From NCBI RefSeq assembly GCF_008831285.2, contig NC_045147.1, forward strand, positions 5,746,334-5,810,333: DNA of 64,000 nt, given 5' to 3'. Each line of letters opens with the position of its first letter. Within the stretch, counting starts at the first letter, position 1. The DNA comes from Nymphaea colorata (lineage: Eukaryota; Streptophyta; Magnoliopsida; Nymphaeales; Nymphaeaceae). Both the position numbers and the translations under genes were made by a program. Positions 1 through 11,929 of this stretch are shown here, piece after piece. The notes below the pieces were generated by a model, which saw nothing but the letters and a program-made list of their open reading frames with translations, was not told the origin of the DNA and made no database searches.

Positions 1-832
1 TCATGTGAAATCAAGGTGATCTCTTGATTGAATCCCTTGAAGCACATTTTGGAACAATCATTTTTCAGTGGCTGAATCGCCAAATTGCATGTGCTCCTCA
101 TGAAGTATGATCTAGAATACATTTCTCAAAACCCCATAAATGGGCATGCAATAGCAGATCAACTAGCTGATTTCTCTTTGACAGAAGAGCTCAAAGTAGA
201 AGACATTTTTCCTGATGAGCATATCTTACATGTAGAGGCCACACTAGCGTGAGCCTTGTTTTTTGATAAGGCCAAAAACATGGTGGGAATAAGAAAAAGA
301 ATCCTCATACTATCACCCCAAAAAAATGATACCATATTCCTTTAGGTTAGATTTTGTCTACACACACATATGGCAGTATATGAAGCTCTTATCTGAGACC
401 TCAAGATGCTATTAGAATTCAATGTCAAAAGAGTTCATGCCTATAGAAATTCTGTTCTTATTGTAACCCAATTTAATAAATAATGGAAAAGTGAATGATT
501 TTAAACTCATGCCATATCAAGAAATGACCAAAGCATTAACCAAATAGTTCGATGAATTTCAACTTCTTAATGTCAAAAGATAATTCAATCAATTTGTAGA
601 TGGTCAAGCCAGTCTAGGCTCCATCATCACCTTCAAGAAATCTGAACCTTGCAAGGCTTTTGAGGTTGGAAAACTAAACAAACCAGCCTATGAAGTGTCA
701 GAACAAATCAACTAGGTGAAATAACAAGAAACACCATGGTATTAGAACATAAAGAACTACTTGAGGTCCAGGAATTTCCTTCTTGATATGTTGTTTGCAC
801 CTCTCCCATGCATTAGAATAGGGAAAGCCACA
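1..832 (+). pseudogene. Decayed Ty3/gypsy pol fragment (RT/RNase H to aRNase H region)
   Basis: Conceptual translation across several frames reads like the reverse transcriptase-RNase H junction of plant Tat-type gypsy pol: around 100-235 it gives a stretch resembling ADQLADFSLTEELKVEDIFP, and around 370-470 one resembling YEALI..LKMLLEFNVKRVHAY, as in the second (archaeal-type) RNase H of these elements. A further match to the spacer before integrase (PWY.NIKNYL) sits near 735-770. Stop codons and frameshifts are frequent, so it is not coding. The reading stops at about 830 and resumes near 6640, which implies that an insertion splits the element. The family assignment is by motif memory only. 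Confidence 0.6.
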
Positions 833-889
833 TGAAATAGTAGAATTTTGAAATTGGTTTTAGTTTGAAAGATTTTAATAAAAAGGGAT

Positions 890-965
890 TCGTTCGTCAG
901 TACAAGGTTCAACCGTTTCTGCCGCCTTTAACAGAGATAATCGAGCCAAGGTTTAAGATTTCTCC
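890..965 (-). repeat. Conserved LTR-end core, copy A
   Basis: This segment matches 11985-12065 and 13030-13105 in the same orientation and 57905-57985 in reverse orientation. The shared middle is approximately GTTYCTGSCGCC, a short A/T stretch, then GGTAATCGATCC or a variant. In the 11990 copy the core is flanked by perfect 9-bp inverted arms (GGATCGATT and AATCGATCC). Confidence 0.55.
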
Positions 966-2318
966 ATCGTACAAGTCATTTGATTGATGATCCTCCTACA
1001 TGATTGTGTAGAGGTTGGATTTAGTTTTCGAAGTTCATTTTGAACTCGATTGAAAATTTGGCATTCGATTTGGCAATCAAATACTTGAATTTGTTTGAAA
1101 ATTTCATTAGAAATTTGGACTTGATTGAAAATTCTTTTGAACGTTGGTAATTTTGAAGATTGAAGATTTGAATTGGAATTATTGGTTTAATCCCGGTGGA
1201 TTTTGAAAATTTGATTGAAATTGGAAATTGGATTTTGATCCCTTTGGTAATTGAAATTGAGGATTTGGAATTTGAAGGTTTACTTTATAGATGGCATTAC
1301 CGAGTTTTAAACTTCTTTTGGAATGGTATGATTGAGAGAAAAAATGCCAATTTTGGAGTCATACTTTGGAAGATTCAATTTTGAGAAACTGAAGATGAAA
1401 TCTCCTTTTGGAAAATTCAAGATTAGAAGGCTTCAAGTTTTGAAATCATTTTGGGTTTGAAATGAGTGTTTGTTAATTTGAGATAAGTGATGGATCCAAA
1501 TTTTGGTTCCAATTTGACTTGGTCATGACCGCAACTTCAAATTGGTTTGCTTTTATCTAGACAATTAGTGAGTTTGTGTGCTTGTTGTAGTGAGTGGACG
1601 CATGCTTCATGAAAGTGGTCTACATACCTCATTCATACTTCACTCTCTCATCTCTCCATGTTCGTCTAGTTTTGACTTCATTCTTGAAGACCTAATGTTG
1701 GCTTATTTTTGGAATGTCAGATAGCTTCAAGATCCATTAATGATATTGAATGTGCCCTAGCGCATAGTCCATGAGCTTGATTTTGTAAATCAAAATTTTG
1801 GAGATGAGATTTTTGAAATCGATTTGTAGAGTTTAAAACCCTCTGGAATTGACTTCAATCAAGCCTCTTGAAAATTGATGATGATTTTGAAAATCCGATT
1901 GATTTGGTGAGTTTTTACTTGTCAGCTGGAGATTTGATTTCAGCTTATTTGAGCCGAAATTTCAATCAAATTTGGGTTAAAAATCATATTGAATTGTAGG
2001 AAATTGGTTTTAATTAAAGTCGAACTTGAAGTGTTTGAAGCGTTTGGGAACTTTAGGAGTGGTTCCTAAGTGATTGGCTGGTTAATTCAAGCTTGCTTTT
2101 AAGTTTAAAAACATGAATTTGATTGTTTGAAATATGGATTTTCAAATTTTCAACGAATTTGGAGTTTTAAAGGAGATAGATCACTTTTGGGATCTCTTTT
2201 TGAAAGGATTCAATCCTTTGGTGAATCGGGTGGATTTGGACAGCTTCATCCCTTTTTAGGACAATTGATTAGGGTTTTGAATATTTGTTTGGCAAATCGA
2301 TTTTTGAAATTCTAAAAG

Positions 2319-2322
<4 letters not shown>

Positions 2323-2351
<29 letters not shown>
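2323..2351. repeat. (AT)n microsatellite
   Basis: Uninterrupted AT dinucleotide run of about 14 units inside the LTR-like repeat copy A. Confidence 0.95.
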
Positions 2352-2353
<2 letters not shown>

Positions 2354-2879
2354 ACTATGCTCCTTGTTTGAGCAAATCCAATTCTTAACGGGCCAAAGTT
2401 GATGGATTGGACATTGCATTGGATTTGCACTACTTTTGAGGCATGAACATCACATAATTGAGTTGAGAACCTCACTTTCTATTTTATGATTTTCTCACGT
2501 GGTTTGTCATTATTTAGAACTTTTGAAAATCGAGTTTTGAATCCATAGGTACGCCAATTGTGAAAATTTCATGTTCTTTGTTTGGAAACGGGTCTTGGAT
2601 AGGTATTTTGCCAAAATCGCTTTTGCGCATGCACAACTGCTTTAACATGACAACCCAGCTAGACATCATTCTCCACCTTAAGAAATGAAACCCCACTCCA
2701 CGTCGGCTCTTTCATTCATTCCATCCAAGACATAAGATCAGTCAAGACATTTACCTTATTTGATTGAATTGGGGTCAAGTGGATTCAATGAGACCTATAG
2801 TTTAATTGGTCGGCAGACACGCTGCCAATTGATTGCATCAGGCCACTGTTTTTATGGTTCATTCACATCTTTGGCTATT

Positions 2880-4860
2880 GTCACCGGTGAACGAAAAGGC
2901 TGCTGTCCTGATCGGAACAGGTGTAACTTGAGGTCGTGGTGATTGGCAGCAGGTTGCTGCTGATTGGGAGTAGCAGCTTTGGTGGCTGCAAGCTAGGGAC
3001 AACAGGTCGAGTGCCGCGACAGGAGTAGCAGGACAAGAGTTGCTGATTGGGTTTTAGCTGGGAGCATCGCAGACAGTACAAGGTTAAAGCTGCTCAAGTT
3101 GGCTGCAACAATAGGGGAAGGAGCTGGTTGGGTGCTGTGGTTTAGGAGCAGCTCTATGGCTGCGAACTGGGTGCAGTATAGGTTCGTTGCCATACAAATT
3201 TGAAAATATCGAAGGGATGCTGTGATGGACCTGCTACTTGGACATTAGAACAGCTAGGCTTCTAATCGAAAGCTGCAGAATCGTTGTCATGTGAATTCAA
3301 ATGAGAGCAGCTGAAGCTGTAATGAAGAGAAGCAAATCAGTTGCTTTGGAAGAGCAGCAAAGCTGCTGTGCAGGTGGTCATGAGCAGCTCGGGCTGCTGG
3401 TCTAAAGAGCAATAGGTTACTGCTGACTGGAAGTAGCAGAGAGTTGCTGAAGTTGGGAAATTGAAGACAGCTGAAGAGCCGCTGTTCGGGAGCTGCGGTG
3501 GTCCTGCTACTAATTGGGACAGCAAGGTAGCTGCCACAGGTTCATCATTGGAGACTAAAGCAGCTATACTGTTAGTCGAAGAGCAGCTAAGTGCTGCTGA
3601 TTGGAAAAGCAATAGGTGGCTGCCATTGAAGACAGCAAGGCCGTTGGTAAGAAGCTGCAATGTCGCAGCTAAAACATGATGAGCAGTAGGTGGCTGCTGC
3701 TACAGACAGAGAGGCCGTCGGTAGGAAGCTGCATTGTCATAGCTAAAGCATGATGAGCAGCTTGGGTTTGCTGGGGAGCAGAGGTAGCTGCATTTCTAGA
3801 AGGGTAGCAACAAAATTGCTATCATTTGAATAAGGAACAACAAAACTGCAATGAAGATAGCAAGGTTGATGCCATTGAGCGACTTGAAGGAAATTAGATT
3901 TCAGCAGTTCGGACAAAAAAACTAAACTGAGCAAAGAAGTAGCTGGACTAGGCATCGGTTGAGGATGAACCGCAGGTTGGCTAGGAACTGCTGAAGATGA
4001 GGGGCCCGGTGAGCACAACTGAAGACAAGCTGATTGCCTGCTCTCGAGCTGAAGGAGAACAGCAAAGGGGAGTTACATATGGGAGCTGCGTCTGGACTTG
4101 GAGGAACGAGCAGCTAAAGCAGGGGCAGAGATGTTGTAGAAGAGGCCTGCAAAGGCTATCCTACTAGGCCGAATCATTGCAGGAGAAACAACTACTGTGA
4201 ACGAGCCTAGAGCTGAGTCTCTGAGTTGCTGATATTGCCGCATGTCTACTGAAGAAACCTGCATTGCTGAACTTGAGGAGCTGTTGAAAACATCCAAAAG
4301 AGAATCTTCTACTGCCATGGAGTTATTGACGGAGACTTAAGAGTGGAGGACGTCCAAGGCTGCAATTGAATAGCTTGGACCAGAAGCTTCCAAGTTTACT
4401 GCAGAAGAGCTTGGAGATGTCCCAAGGCTGGACGCCTAAGCTGCCAAAGGCATCTAAGCTTAGAAATTGAGATGTGCTGAAGACCTAAAGTTGTCCAGAC
4501 TTATGGTCGATAAGCTGCTGGTCTGCAGTCTAGATTGTGAAGGAGCAGTAGCTTTGAACGAGCTGAGCTATGGTGGAACTTGGAACAGCTGAAGCACGTC
4601 CAAGGGAGTTGCAGAGGCTGACGTTTGCTGCACTGATCTGAAGAGGAGCGGCTGGTGCTGTTGAAGACGAGGTTGGCTTGAGCAGCTGCAGAAGATGCTA
4701 GCTGCAATCAATCTTGAAGATTTGCTATAGACTACTGAAGAGAAATCGTCCAAGAATTTTTCCAGCCCCACTTTGGCTGTTTCTGAAGATTTTTTTATAA
4801 GGATTCCTCTGCTGAGCATTGATATGCTCCTTACGAACTTGGTCCCTTCGGCATGCAGCT
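2880..4860. repeat. Degenerate AGCAGCTGAAG-rich repeat zone
   Basis: About 2 kb of imperfect short-period repeats built from words such as AGCAGCT, GAAGCTGCTG and GTTGGGAGCAGCT. The phase drifts and there is no fixed unit. The regular composition produces open frames of 60-107 codons on both strands, rich in Ala, Ser, Leu and Gln; these are composition artefacts, not recognisable proteins. The zone occupies the same position in copy A that a differently worded G/C-rich repeat zone (17640-18520) holds in copy C. Confidence 0.6.
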
Positions 4861-4959
4861 GGCTGTGCCTCTCTCCATTGAATGATCCATCGTCAGATGG
4901 ATCATTCCTTTTCTTCTTTTTAAAATTTTAACAGCTAACAACATAGTTAGCATTAAAAA

Positions 4960-5770
4960 TTTTTACAAAAGAAGAGGGCACGCCTGCTAGAGGCTGCCCT
5001 TCTATTCAGTCTTGGAAGTAGATCAGCTTTTTATGGAGCTGATCTACTTATTAAAACTCAGATTTTTCTGAAAGATTTGAGTTAAGGGAGAGCATGCCCA
5101 AAAGGGTAGCTCCCTAACTCATATCTTTTTCTGAAAATAAGTCAGATCTAGTTGAGCTGGCTTTGAATTAATTTTAGACTAATTTCAAAAGTGTTTTCTC
5201 CTTTTTTTGGACAAACAGTTAAGTTACGTTCGCTTTGGTTTCCAGCTGAGATCATTCAATAGTACTCTCAAGGGAGAGCACGCCCAAAAGATAAAAACGA
5301 GCATACCTAAATGTGCTGCTCTTTTTTTTTTTTGGAGAATATACTAGCATTAGTTAAGCTGGTTAGAATATCATTTAGAATGACTTGAAAAGAAGTCTAC
5401 GCCTAAAAGCAAGCTGCTCTCTTAAGTGTTTTGAAATACATCGGCTTAATTTATCTGGTTTTGGGATTTTAATAATTTTTAAAATGATCTTAGGAAGGGA
5501 ATGAATAGAGGTATGCCCAAGTGAGCTAATCTTTCGTTGAATTTTGAAAACTTTCTAACTTTAACTAAGTTGGTTTTGGGTCTCAATTAAAATCATTCAA
5601 AGTGATTTGAAAGAGAAGGAAGAAGGAGCCACACCCAAAATGTGGTTGCTCTCTTGAATTGCTTTGGCTCTTGATTAGGATAATTTAAAACGATTCTAAA
5701 GAACAAGAGATGGAAAGAAGGAGAGAGACAAGCTCAAGTGAGGCTCACTCTCTAATTCAATTGGCTTCAT
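4960..5770. repeat. Degenerate tandem units with GAGAGCACGCCCAAAAG-like core
   Basis: A recurring core resembling AGAGCAYGCCCAAAAG, followed by a GCTGCTCTC-like end, appears at about 4975, 5090, 5275, 5395, 5510, 5625 and 5730. The spacing is 110-190 bp and the intervening A/T-rich sequence has diverged. A single related core is seen at about 18866 in the other long copy. Confidence 0.5.
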
Positions 5771-6639
5771 TTTTAGGTGAAGCACTTTTTAGAGAATGAA
5801 ATTTAAATTCTCTTCAACCATTTCCTAGTTGGAATTTAGTCCTACTAAGGAAAATTATGAGTTCTGCCCTGAATTTTCTTGATTAATGACATGGCAAGAG
5901 AATTATATTCTCTTTAAAATTTTGAAATTCATTTAGCTACCAAGCCACATGCATGAGGTAGGTGAGTATGAACTCAATCAAAGTTCATTGCAGCTTTGAC
6001 TAGACTTCAATTTTAATAATTTTCATTAAATTTTGACCTAATCCTAGCTTTGAATTTTTGATCTTACTGACTATGTCCACCTAAATTGATTGAATTCTCA
6101 CTAAGTGCAATTCGATTGCTTAACAAATCAAATTCTTTCGACTTGTTGGTTTCGAATCATGCGTCCACGTACTCTAAATTTGTGTAAGTTGATTTGAGAT
6201 TACCCTGAATTAATGTTTCTAGGATTTGGAATTTTCATAGACATTTTAGTCCATAATTCCAATAATGGAGTATTATGGAGAAATTGGCGAAGTTAAATGT
6301 TAACTTAGTTTAGTTTAGGATTTTAAATCCAAATTGAAATTGAGTTTCAGATTCGCCCCTTGGATTTGGTTTGGATTGATTTTTAGAACTTCATTTTAGT
6401 TCTAATTGAATTTGAATTTGAAATCGTGTTTCAAATTCGATAGGTTTTTGATTTGCAATTCAAGATTCTAGTTTAACTTAGAGTTTAAATTGTTGATTTC
6501 TAGATGTAGATATAGGATTGGATTGGGTATGCATCGAAGCAGGTTACTTCAAATTTTGCCCAAAAATTTTGCAAAATTTTTAAAATTGCCACTAGAAAAA
6601 AATTGGAAAAATTTGGAGTGTTAATATATGTCCAAAAGA

Positions 6640-7580
6640 GAATAGCGAGCCATTCAAAGAATGTCTAGTCGATATTTCATTCTTACCAAAATTTTATACA
6701 AGAGAGGTTTCAACAAAGAATATTCCAGAAGCTTAGACCAAGGTAAAGCATAGGAAGTGATTAAGGAAGCACATAAAGAATATGTGGCAGTTGCTGACTA
6801 CCAAACTCTTACCAAGCAACTGATCAGTGCATGTTATTATTGGCCAACCAAAATTATCACAAATATGTCAAAAAGTGCTTCAAATGCCAAATTCATGCAG
6901 ACTCTATTCATCCACTGATTGCATATTGCACTCGGTGGTCTTAACGTGGCGTTTTTCCAAGTGAGCATTGACATTGTAGGACACATTAATCCTACTGCAT
7001 CTAATGGCAAAATACTTCACCAAATAGGTAAAGGCCAGTCACCCTTAGAATAGTGGAACGCAGACATGTGGTAGCTTTCATTCACAAAAACATCCTCTGT
7101 AAATTCAAAGTACCTCATGATAATGCCTCAGATCATGTGACACACTTCAAAAATGAATGCAATGGGATTTTTGTGCCAAATTCAATTTCAAGCATAATGT
7201 TTCAACACCATATTACCTAGAAAGCAATGTCAAGCAGAAGCCACAAACAAGATCTTGTTCAGAACTTTAGGACTGATTCATAACGTGTCATGGGCTTACA
7301 GAACAACCATAAGAACTCCTTCTAATGCAACTTCTACAAAGTTAATATATAGAACAAATGCAGTATTGTCACTTCATGTGCAAAAGTCAGCATTCAAATT
7401 TGCAATAGTCACAGAAATGCCCATGGATCAATATCAGTAGTAGAGAATGTTGCAATTGGATATCTTCGAAGGGAAAAAACTGAAAGCTATAGAACATGTC
7501 AAAGCTTATTTCCAGAAGGTACCCAGACATTATATTAAGCCAGTCATCGAAAGAAAATTAAACGTAAGTGACCTGATTCT
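6640..7580 (+). pseudogene. Decayed Ty3/gypsy integrase, continuation of the split pol
   Basis: Across shifted frames the translation resembles the pre-integrase and integrase region of plant gypsy elements: SSRYFILTKILYKRGFNKEY near 6665-6725, a CYYWPTKI segment near 6830-6850, an IDIVGHINPTASNGK-like core with the first catalytic Asp near 6970-7010, a HDNASDHVTHFKNE-like second Asp region near 7115-7155, and a WAYRTTIRTPSNAT stretch near 7290-7330, ending with LNVSDLI near 7558-7580. Multiple stops and frameshifts show it is dead. It follows on from the fragment at 1-832 and leads into a 3' untranslated zone with a minisatellite, as in Tat-type elements. Confidence 0.65.
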
Positions 7581-7987
7581 TGGATGATTGACTTAATGAC
7601 CTCCAAAACTGGAGATAATTCTTACCTCGAAGGAAAAAACCTCGCAAGTGTCGCAATTCTTCAAACCTTTGCCCACAAGATAGGAAAAGAACTTTCAAAT
7701 TCTCAAAGCTTTTTTTATCAAAATATGTCTCCTCACATGCGAATGTTTCCAAAACTCTTTTCCATGAGTATTGTGATGATTCCATGCCTCGGTAAGTGAA
7801 TATTGAACACTCGCACATACAGATGTAAACACCCACACGTATAGAATTTTTGAACACCCACACATGTTGCATGGAATATTTCGTGCCTTGGCTTACCTTT
7901 GCTTTGAAACAAAGTTTTCGTGAAGCTCAAATCACAAAAGCATTGAAGTCATGTTCATTTGTAGGGAATCTCACATGGATGCAATCC

Positions 7988-9090
7988 TTTTTCGTATTTG
8001 GGCATAGTAGGGCATTCATCTCATGGTCAGATACACCCTTTTTCATGTCTGGTCATAGTGGAGCATTTAACTCACGGTCAGTCACATTCGTTTTCATGCC
8101 TGGGCACAATAGAGCATTAACCTCATGGTCAGATGCATCCTTTTTTGTGCCTGCGGTCAGTCACACCCCTTTTCATGTCTGGGCACAATAGATTGTCTCA
8201 CAGTCGGTCACACCCTTTTCATGTTTGGGTGCAGTAGAGCATTCGGCTCATGGTTAGTCACACTCCGTTTCATGTCTAGGCATAGGACAGTAGTAGACCC
8301 CTTTTCATGTCTGGGCACAATAGAGCATCGGCTCACGGCCAGCCACACTCATTGCACGGTAGAGTATTCGGCTCACAGTCAGTCACACCCCTTTTCGTGT
8401 CTGAGCACAGTAGAGCATTCGGCTCATGGTCAGTCACACCCTTTCCGTTTCCGGGTGCAATAAGGCAATCGGCTCATGGTCAATCACACTCCTTTTTGTG
8501 TCTTGGTGCATTAGAGCATTTGTCTCATGGTCAGTCACAACCCTTTTCATGTCTCGGCACACCAAAGCATTCATCTCACACTCATTCACATCCCTTTCCG
8601 TGTCTAGGTACACCATGTCACGAAAAAAGCAAATCAGATTGACACCAAAGCATTCATGTCACACTTAGCCACACTCGTTTTTGTGTCTAGGCACACCAGA
8701 GCATTCGACTCATGCTTAGTCACAACCCTTTTTGTGTCTAGCTGCACCAGAGTATTCGTTTCACACTTGGTCATGCTCCTTTTTGTGTCTAGGCACACCA
8801 AAGCATTTGTCTCACGCTTAGTCACATCCCTTCTCATGTCTAGCTGCAGTGAAACACTCATCTCACACTCATTCACACCATTTTTCATGTCTTCGTAGAT
8901 TAGAGCATTCGTGTCACGCTTAGTCACACCCCATTTCATGTTTGGTCATAGTGGAGCACGTCTCACACTCATTCACACCCCTTTTTGTTCCTAGGCATAT
9001 TGGAGTGTTTGTCTCATGCTTAGCCACACCTTTTTTAATGTTTAGGTGCAACAAAGCATCCAATTAACACTTAAGCACACCGCTTTTTCT
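7988..9090 (+). repeat. 51-bp minisatellite array (about 20 units) in the gypsy 3' zone
   Basis: About twenty diverged units of roughly 51 bp share the scheme CCTTTTYRTGTCTRGGCAC, then AGAGCATTYG, then CTCATGGTCAGTCACAC. A few units are shortened or lengthened. Because 51 is a multiple of three, several frames on both strands stay open for 80-113 codons and give periodic translations (for example FMSRHTKAFVS-like repeats). I read these as repeat artefacts because no unit phase carries a known domain and indels shift the frame. The array lies between the decayed integrase and a conserved 3' block, where Tat/Ogre-type elements are known to accumulate tandem repeats. Confidence 0.85.
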
Positions 9091-9389
9091 CATTACTACA
9101 TACAACCATGAGGGAGACTATGTCATTGGAAGAAGCCTAACTAACACACACCTAAAGATCTTGCCCTCACATGTATTGGGTTACATGTGAGCACCTCTGC
9201 ACTTTGTTATACTTTCATGCTTTGGCACATGCTAGCATTTAAAGCAAAAACAAAAGAAATTTGAAATTGAATGACTCAAAAGGACTTGTTTATCAAATTT
9301 TATTACTACTTGAAGTGATAAACAATCTCTAATAATTGCTTAAAGGAGATTTGAGGAACAAAAGTTTCAACAAAGTTGTGATATGAACC

Positions 9390-9850
9390 AAAGAAGCGAA
9401 AATGATTTTGAGAGAACCAAAATTCAGGAAATATTATTGGTTAAAATGATCAAAATGTACCATGGGAATCTAATGAAATTCATGTCAGAACAAAGATTCA
9501 AGTTTGTTCAAGCCAATCAAGCAAATGCATTTCAAAATGAGTGTTGAGTTGGTTCTATAATCAATACTTGAGAGTACCAGTTAGGCATAAAGTTGTATTT
9601 GCATCTATTTTGCAAAATTATGTGATTCATGAACTTTTATCTAGTCATGCCTTCTAAAGCCTTCTGAACTCAAGCATGTAAGTTTGAAGGGTGTCTCACT
9701 TCTAATACTCTAAGGCCAACTGGTATAGGAGTTAACAATCTGAAAGCTCATTACAAAGGTTTAGTAGAAAGCCCGATTAGCGAAGCTATACAACATCACC
9801 AAAGCAGTGAGACTTTGTAGTAGTTGTGGGGTGGTGAGCTTTTTTCCCCT
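9390..9850 (+). repeat. Conserved gypsy 3' block, copy 1
   Basis: This segment is clearly similar to 61860-62320. Both contain, in order, an AATCTAATGAAAT word, a CAAAATGAGWGTTGA word, a ATCAGTACT/ATCAATACTTGAGAG word, TTTGCATCYATT, AACTYAAG..TAAGT, a CTAAGGYCAA segment and a GGTTTRGTAGAA segment. Each follows a tandem array. It is probably the sequence between the variable 3' UTR repeats and the 3' LTR of related gypsy elements. Confidence 0.6.
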
Positions 9851-10245
9851 ACACTTGAAGTTGCTTGTATAGGCTGATTATAGAATAGATAATCAAAGTT
9901 GGATTACAAAAAAGAAGAGACAGTTTGGAATATGTAACTAGTGTGAATCAATTTTTCAACTTCGCTATCACACATAATGCAGTAGTGAATGGAAGAATGA
10001 GATGTTCTTGTGTGAGATACAATAATGTCCTCACTTAGGCAGCTAAAGATGTCGTCGATCACATCATATTTAATGGATTTGTACAAACGTATGTTTGTTG
10101 AGAATATCATGGGGAAAGAAGAATTTCACGTGAATTCACATCAAAAACAGTTATTAAAAACATTCACGGTTTCCTTTAAAATTTGTTTTTTGTAACTTTG
10201 AACTTTAGTTGTTCAGCTGTGACGTAATACAACTTCCAACATTTG

Positions 10246-10298
<53 letters not shown>

Positions 10299-10389
10299 AC
10301 ATAACTACTTGGATGGCTTTATTGTAAGCATGTTTATATTTGTATATGTGTTTTTGATTTTCGAAACTAATGTCAATTGTGGATTAGGA
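9851..10389. other. Unassigned A/T-rich sequence with a long (TA)n tract
   Basis: I see no gene here. A (TA)n microsatellite of about 25 units occupies 10247-10295. The remainder is A/T-rich without recognised motifs. Confidence 0.6.
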
Positions 10390-10850
10390 AAAAAATTTCA
10401 ACAAATATTTACCATTGCATAGAATTGTGTCGATAAAAATTATTACCAACACACTGAACATTGATCAAAGTATTACTGACCCCTAGAAGCATGCTGATAA
10501 AATGTTTTACTAACGTCTAGTTGTCTGTCGATAAAAATTTTTAGACGTCCAGTAGAGTGCAGAAAAAAAACTTTTACCAACATCCAATTGAATGTCGATA
10601 GAAATTTGTATCGATGTCCACTAGAATGTTGGTAAAAGTTTTTTATTACTGACATCCAGGTAATCGTTTATTTAACTATGTTTATGACATCAGCAAACAT
10701 GTCTACACCGATGCGCATAGAGACACATGTTATTAAAATGTCGATAATAGTTTTCACCGACATTATCATCACTGACGACAACTATAGATGTGGGTAAAAG
10801 TTTTACCGATGTTGATTCCTATTTTGCCGACTTTTTTTGGCTGTCAATGA
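10390..10850. mobile_element. CACTA-like subterminal repeat fragment
   Basis: Repeated words alternate between the strands: TTTACCRACRTCCAGTWGA and GTCGRTAAAAATTT occur about every 30-50 bp (for example near 10505, 10545, 10575, 10600, 10630, 10740 and 10790). This pattern of short direct and inverted motifs around a CGTCGGTAAAA-like word is typical of the ends of CACTA (En/Spm) elements. Clear CACTA termini and a 3-bp duplication were not found, so this is probably a fragment. Confidence 0.45.
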
Positions 10851-11929
10851 ATCCAATTTTTTTTTTTCATATGGGAAAGATAAAATTACCATTGAACTAC
10901 TTTAGTACCTCAAAGCGAAGAGTTCAAGCTGATTTAATTCCTTTGCTTAGTGAAAAGTTCCTCCCATAACTGGTATTTCAGAAATTTTTTTGGTTGTTTG
11001 CCACTTATGCCAAGTTAGTAAATTTAATGCATGTATTCTGAATTCAGGAACCATGAGAATGATAAGGGGTAGTCATCTAGACATTCATATGCTATTTCGG
11101 ATTTATGCCTTTTTTCTTCAATTGATTAGCATATATCTTGGTGGATTCCTTTTTTGGAACTCTCTTTTGGGCATCATTCCGAAATCTGTCACTATATATA
11201 TATATATATATATGTCTGATTTTGTTGACATAGGTGTTGCTTTGATGGAGAACTACCATAAAAGTGCTTCCAATAAGTCATGGCAGGTTGGAACATGTGA
11301 AAGCTTGTGCTTTCCAGCATTCCCTTCTTAAATTAAAAGAGGAGGTCTACCTTGTAAAAAAAAGTGACCGTGATTGTTTTCTAGCTAGGATTAAAGGGCT
11401 AAAATAAAGATAGTCCCTTATTTGACATTTGCCAGTTTAAAAATAGGCCCATATTTGGCCAAAAGGTGATCCACAAATAGAAAATTTCTCCCTATAGAAT
11501 TTGTTGGTGTTTTCAAAACCATATAGTTACGCTTTTGAACATGTTTGTTGCTAGCATATCATTGTTTATTGCTAGTTGGTTTCTAACAAACGTTACACCC
11601 CCGCCCAAGCTATCTTTTCATCAGTTCTTTTGACACAAGGGGTTTAGTGATCAAATTTATGAGAAATTCCTATCGTTAATATGTTTTTTTTTCCTCAGCT
11701 ACCCTGAAAGGTGGTTTGTTGATACAAATGCAGTCCAAATTTTCACTAAGTGGTCAACTAATTTTACAGATATTATCCAAATCGACTTTCATCAGGTCAA
11801 TGCTTCACATTCTTCACTGGTCATATATTTGTTAATAGTTGATGCATCCCTTGCCTTCAGTTCACCATTAGTGTTCATCTGGTCATTTGGTCTTACCGTT
11901 CACACCTTGATCTTCCTGCGTCCTGTGGA
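10851..11929. other. Unassigned sequence, no supported gene
   Basis: Mixed A/T-rich sequence with a short (TA)n tract near 11194-11212. Open frames here are short and unsupported by motifs. Confidence 0.5.

Larger units (their letters stand above)
833..6626 (-). repeat. Long LTR-like repeat, copy A (probable solo LTR inserted in gypsy pol)
   Basis: This 5.8-kb block interrupts the decayed gypsy pol. It is collinear with the block at about 12960-19639: a conserved GTTCCTGCCGCC-like core at the left end (near 895-965), a shared ACCCAGCT..CATCATTCT segment (about 2650-2675; 16980-17000 in the other copy), a degenerate G/C-rich repeat zone, a shared GGGCACGCCC-type segment (near 4975; 18866 in the other) and a similar right terminus (GGAGTGTTAATA versus GGATGTAAACA). 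The related LTR at 56638-58072 has the core in reverse orientation just before its PBS, so this copy should run on the minus strand. No ORF of known type was found, and I could not find a target-site duplication. Exact ends are uncertain. Confidence 0.45.

Noticed and set aside
2881-4819. Several open frames of 60-107 codons in the AGCAGCT-rich zone
   Set aside because: Produced by repetitive composition on both strands; no recognisable protein.
8125-8939. Overlapping open frames on both strands read as repeat proteins
   Set aside because: They follow from the 51-bp repeat period; no domain, and indels break the phase between units.
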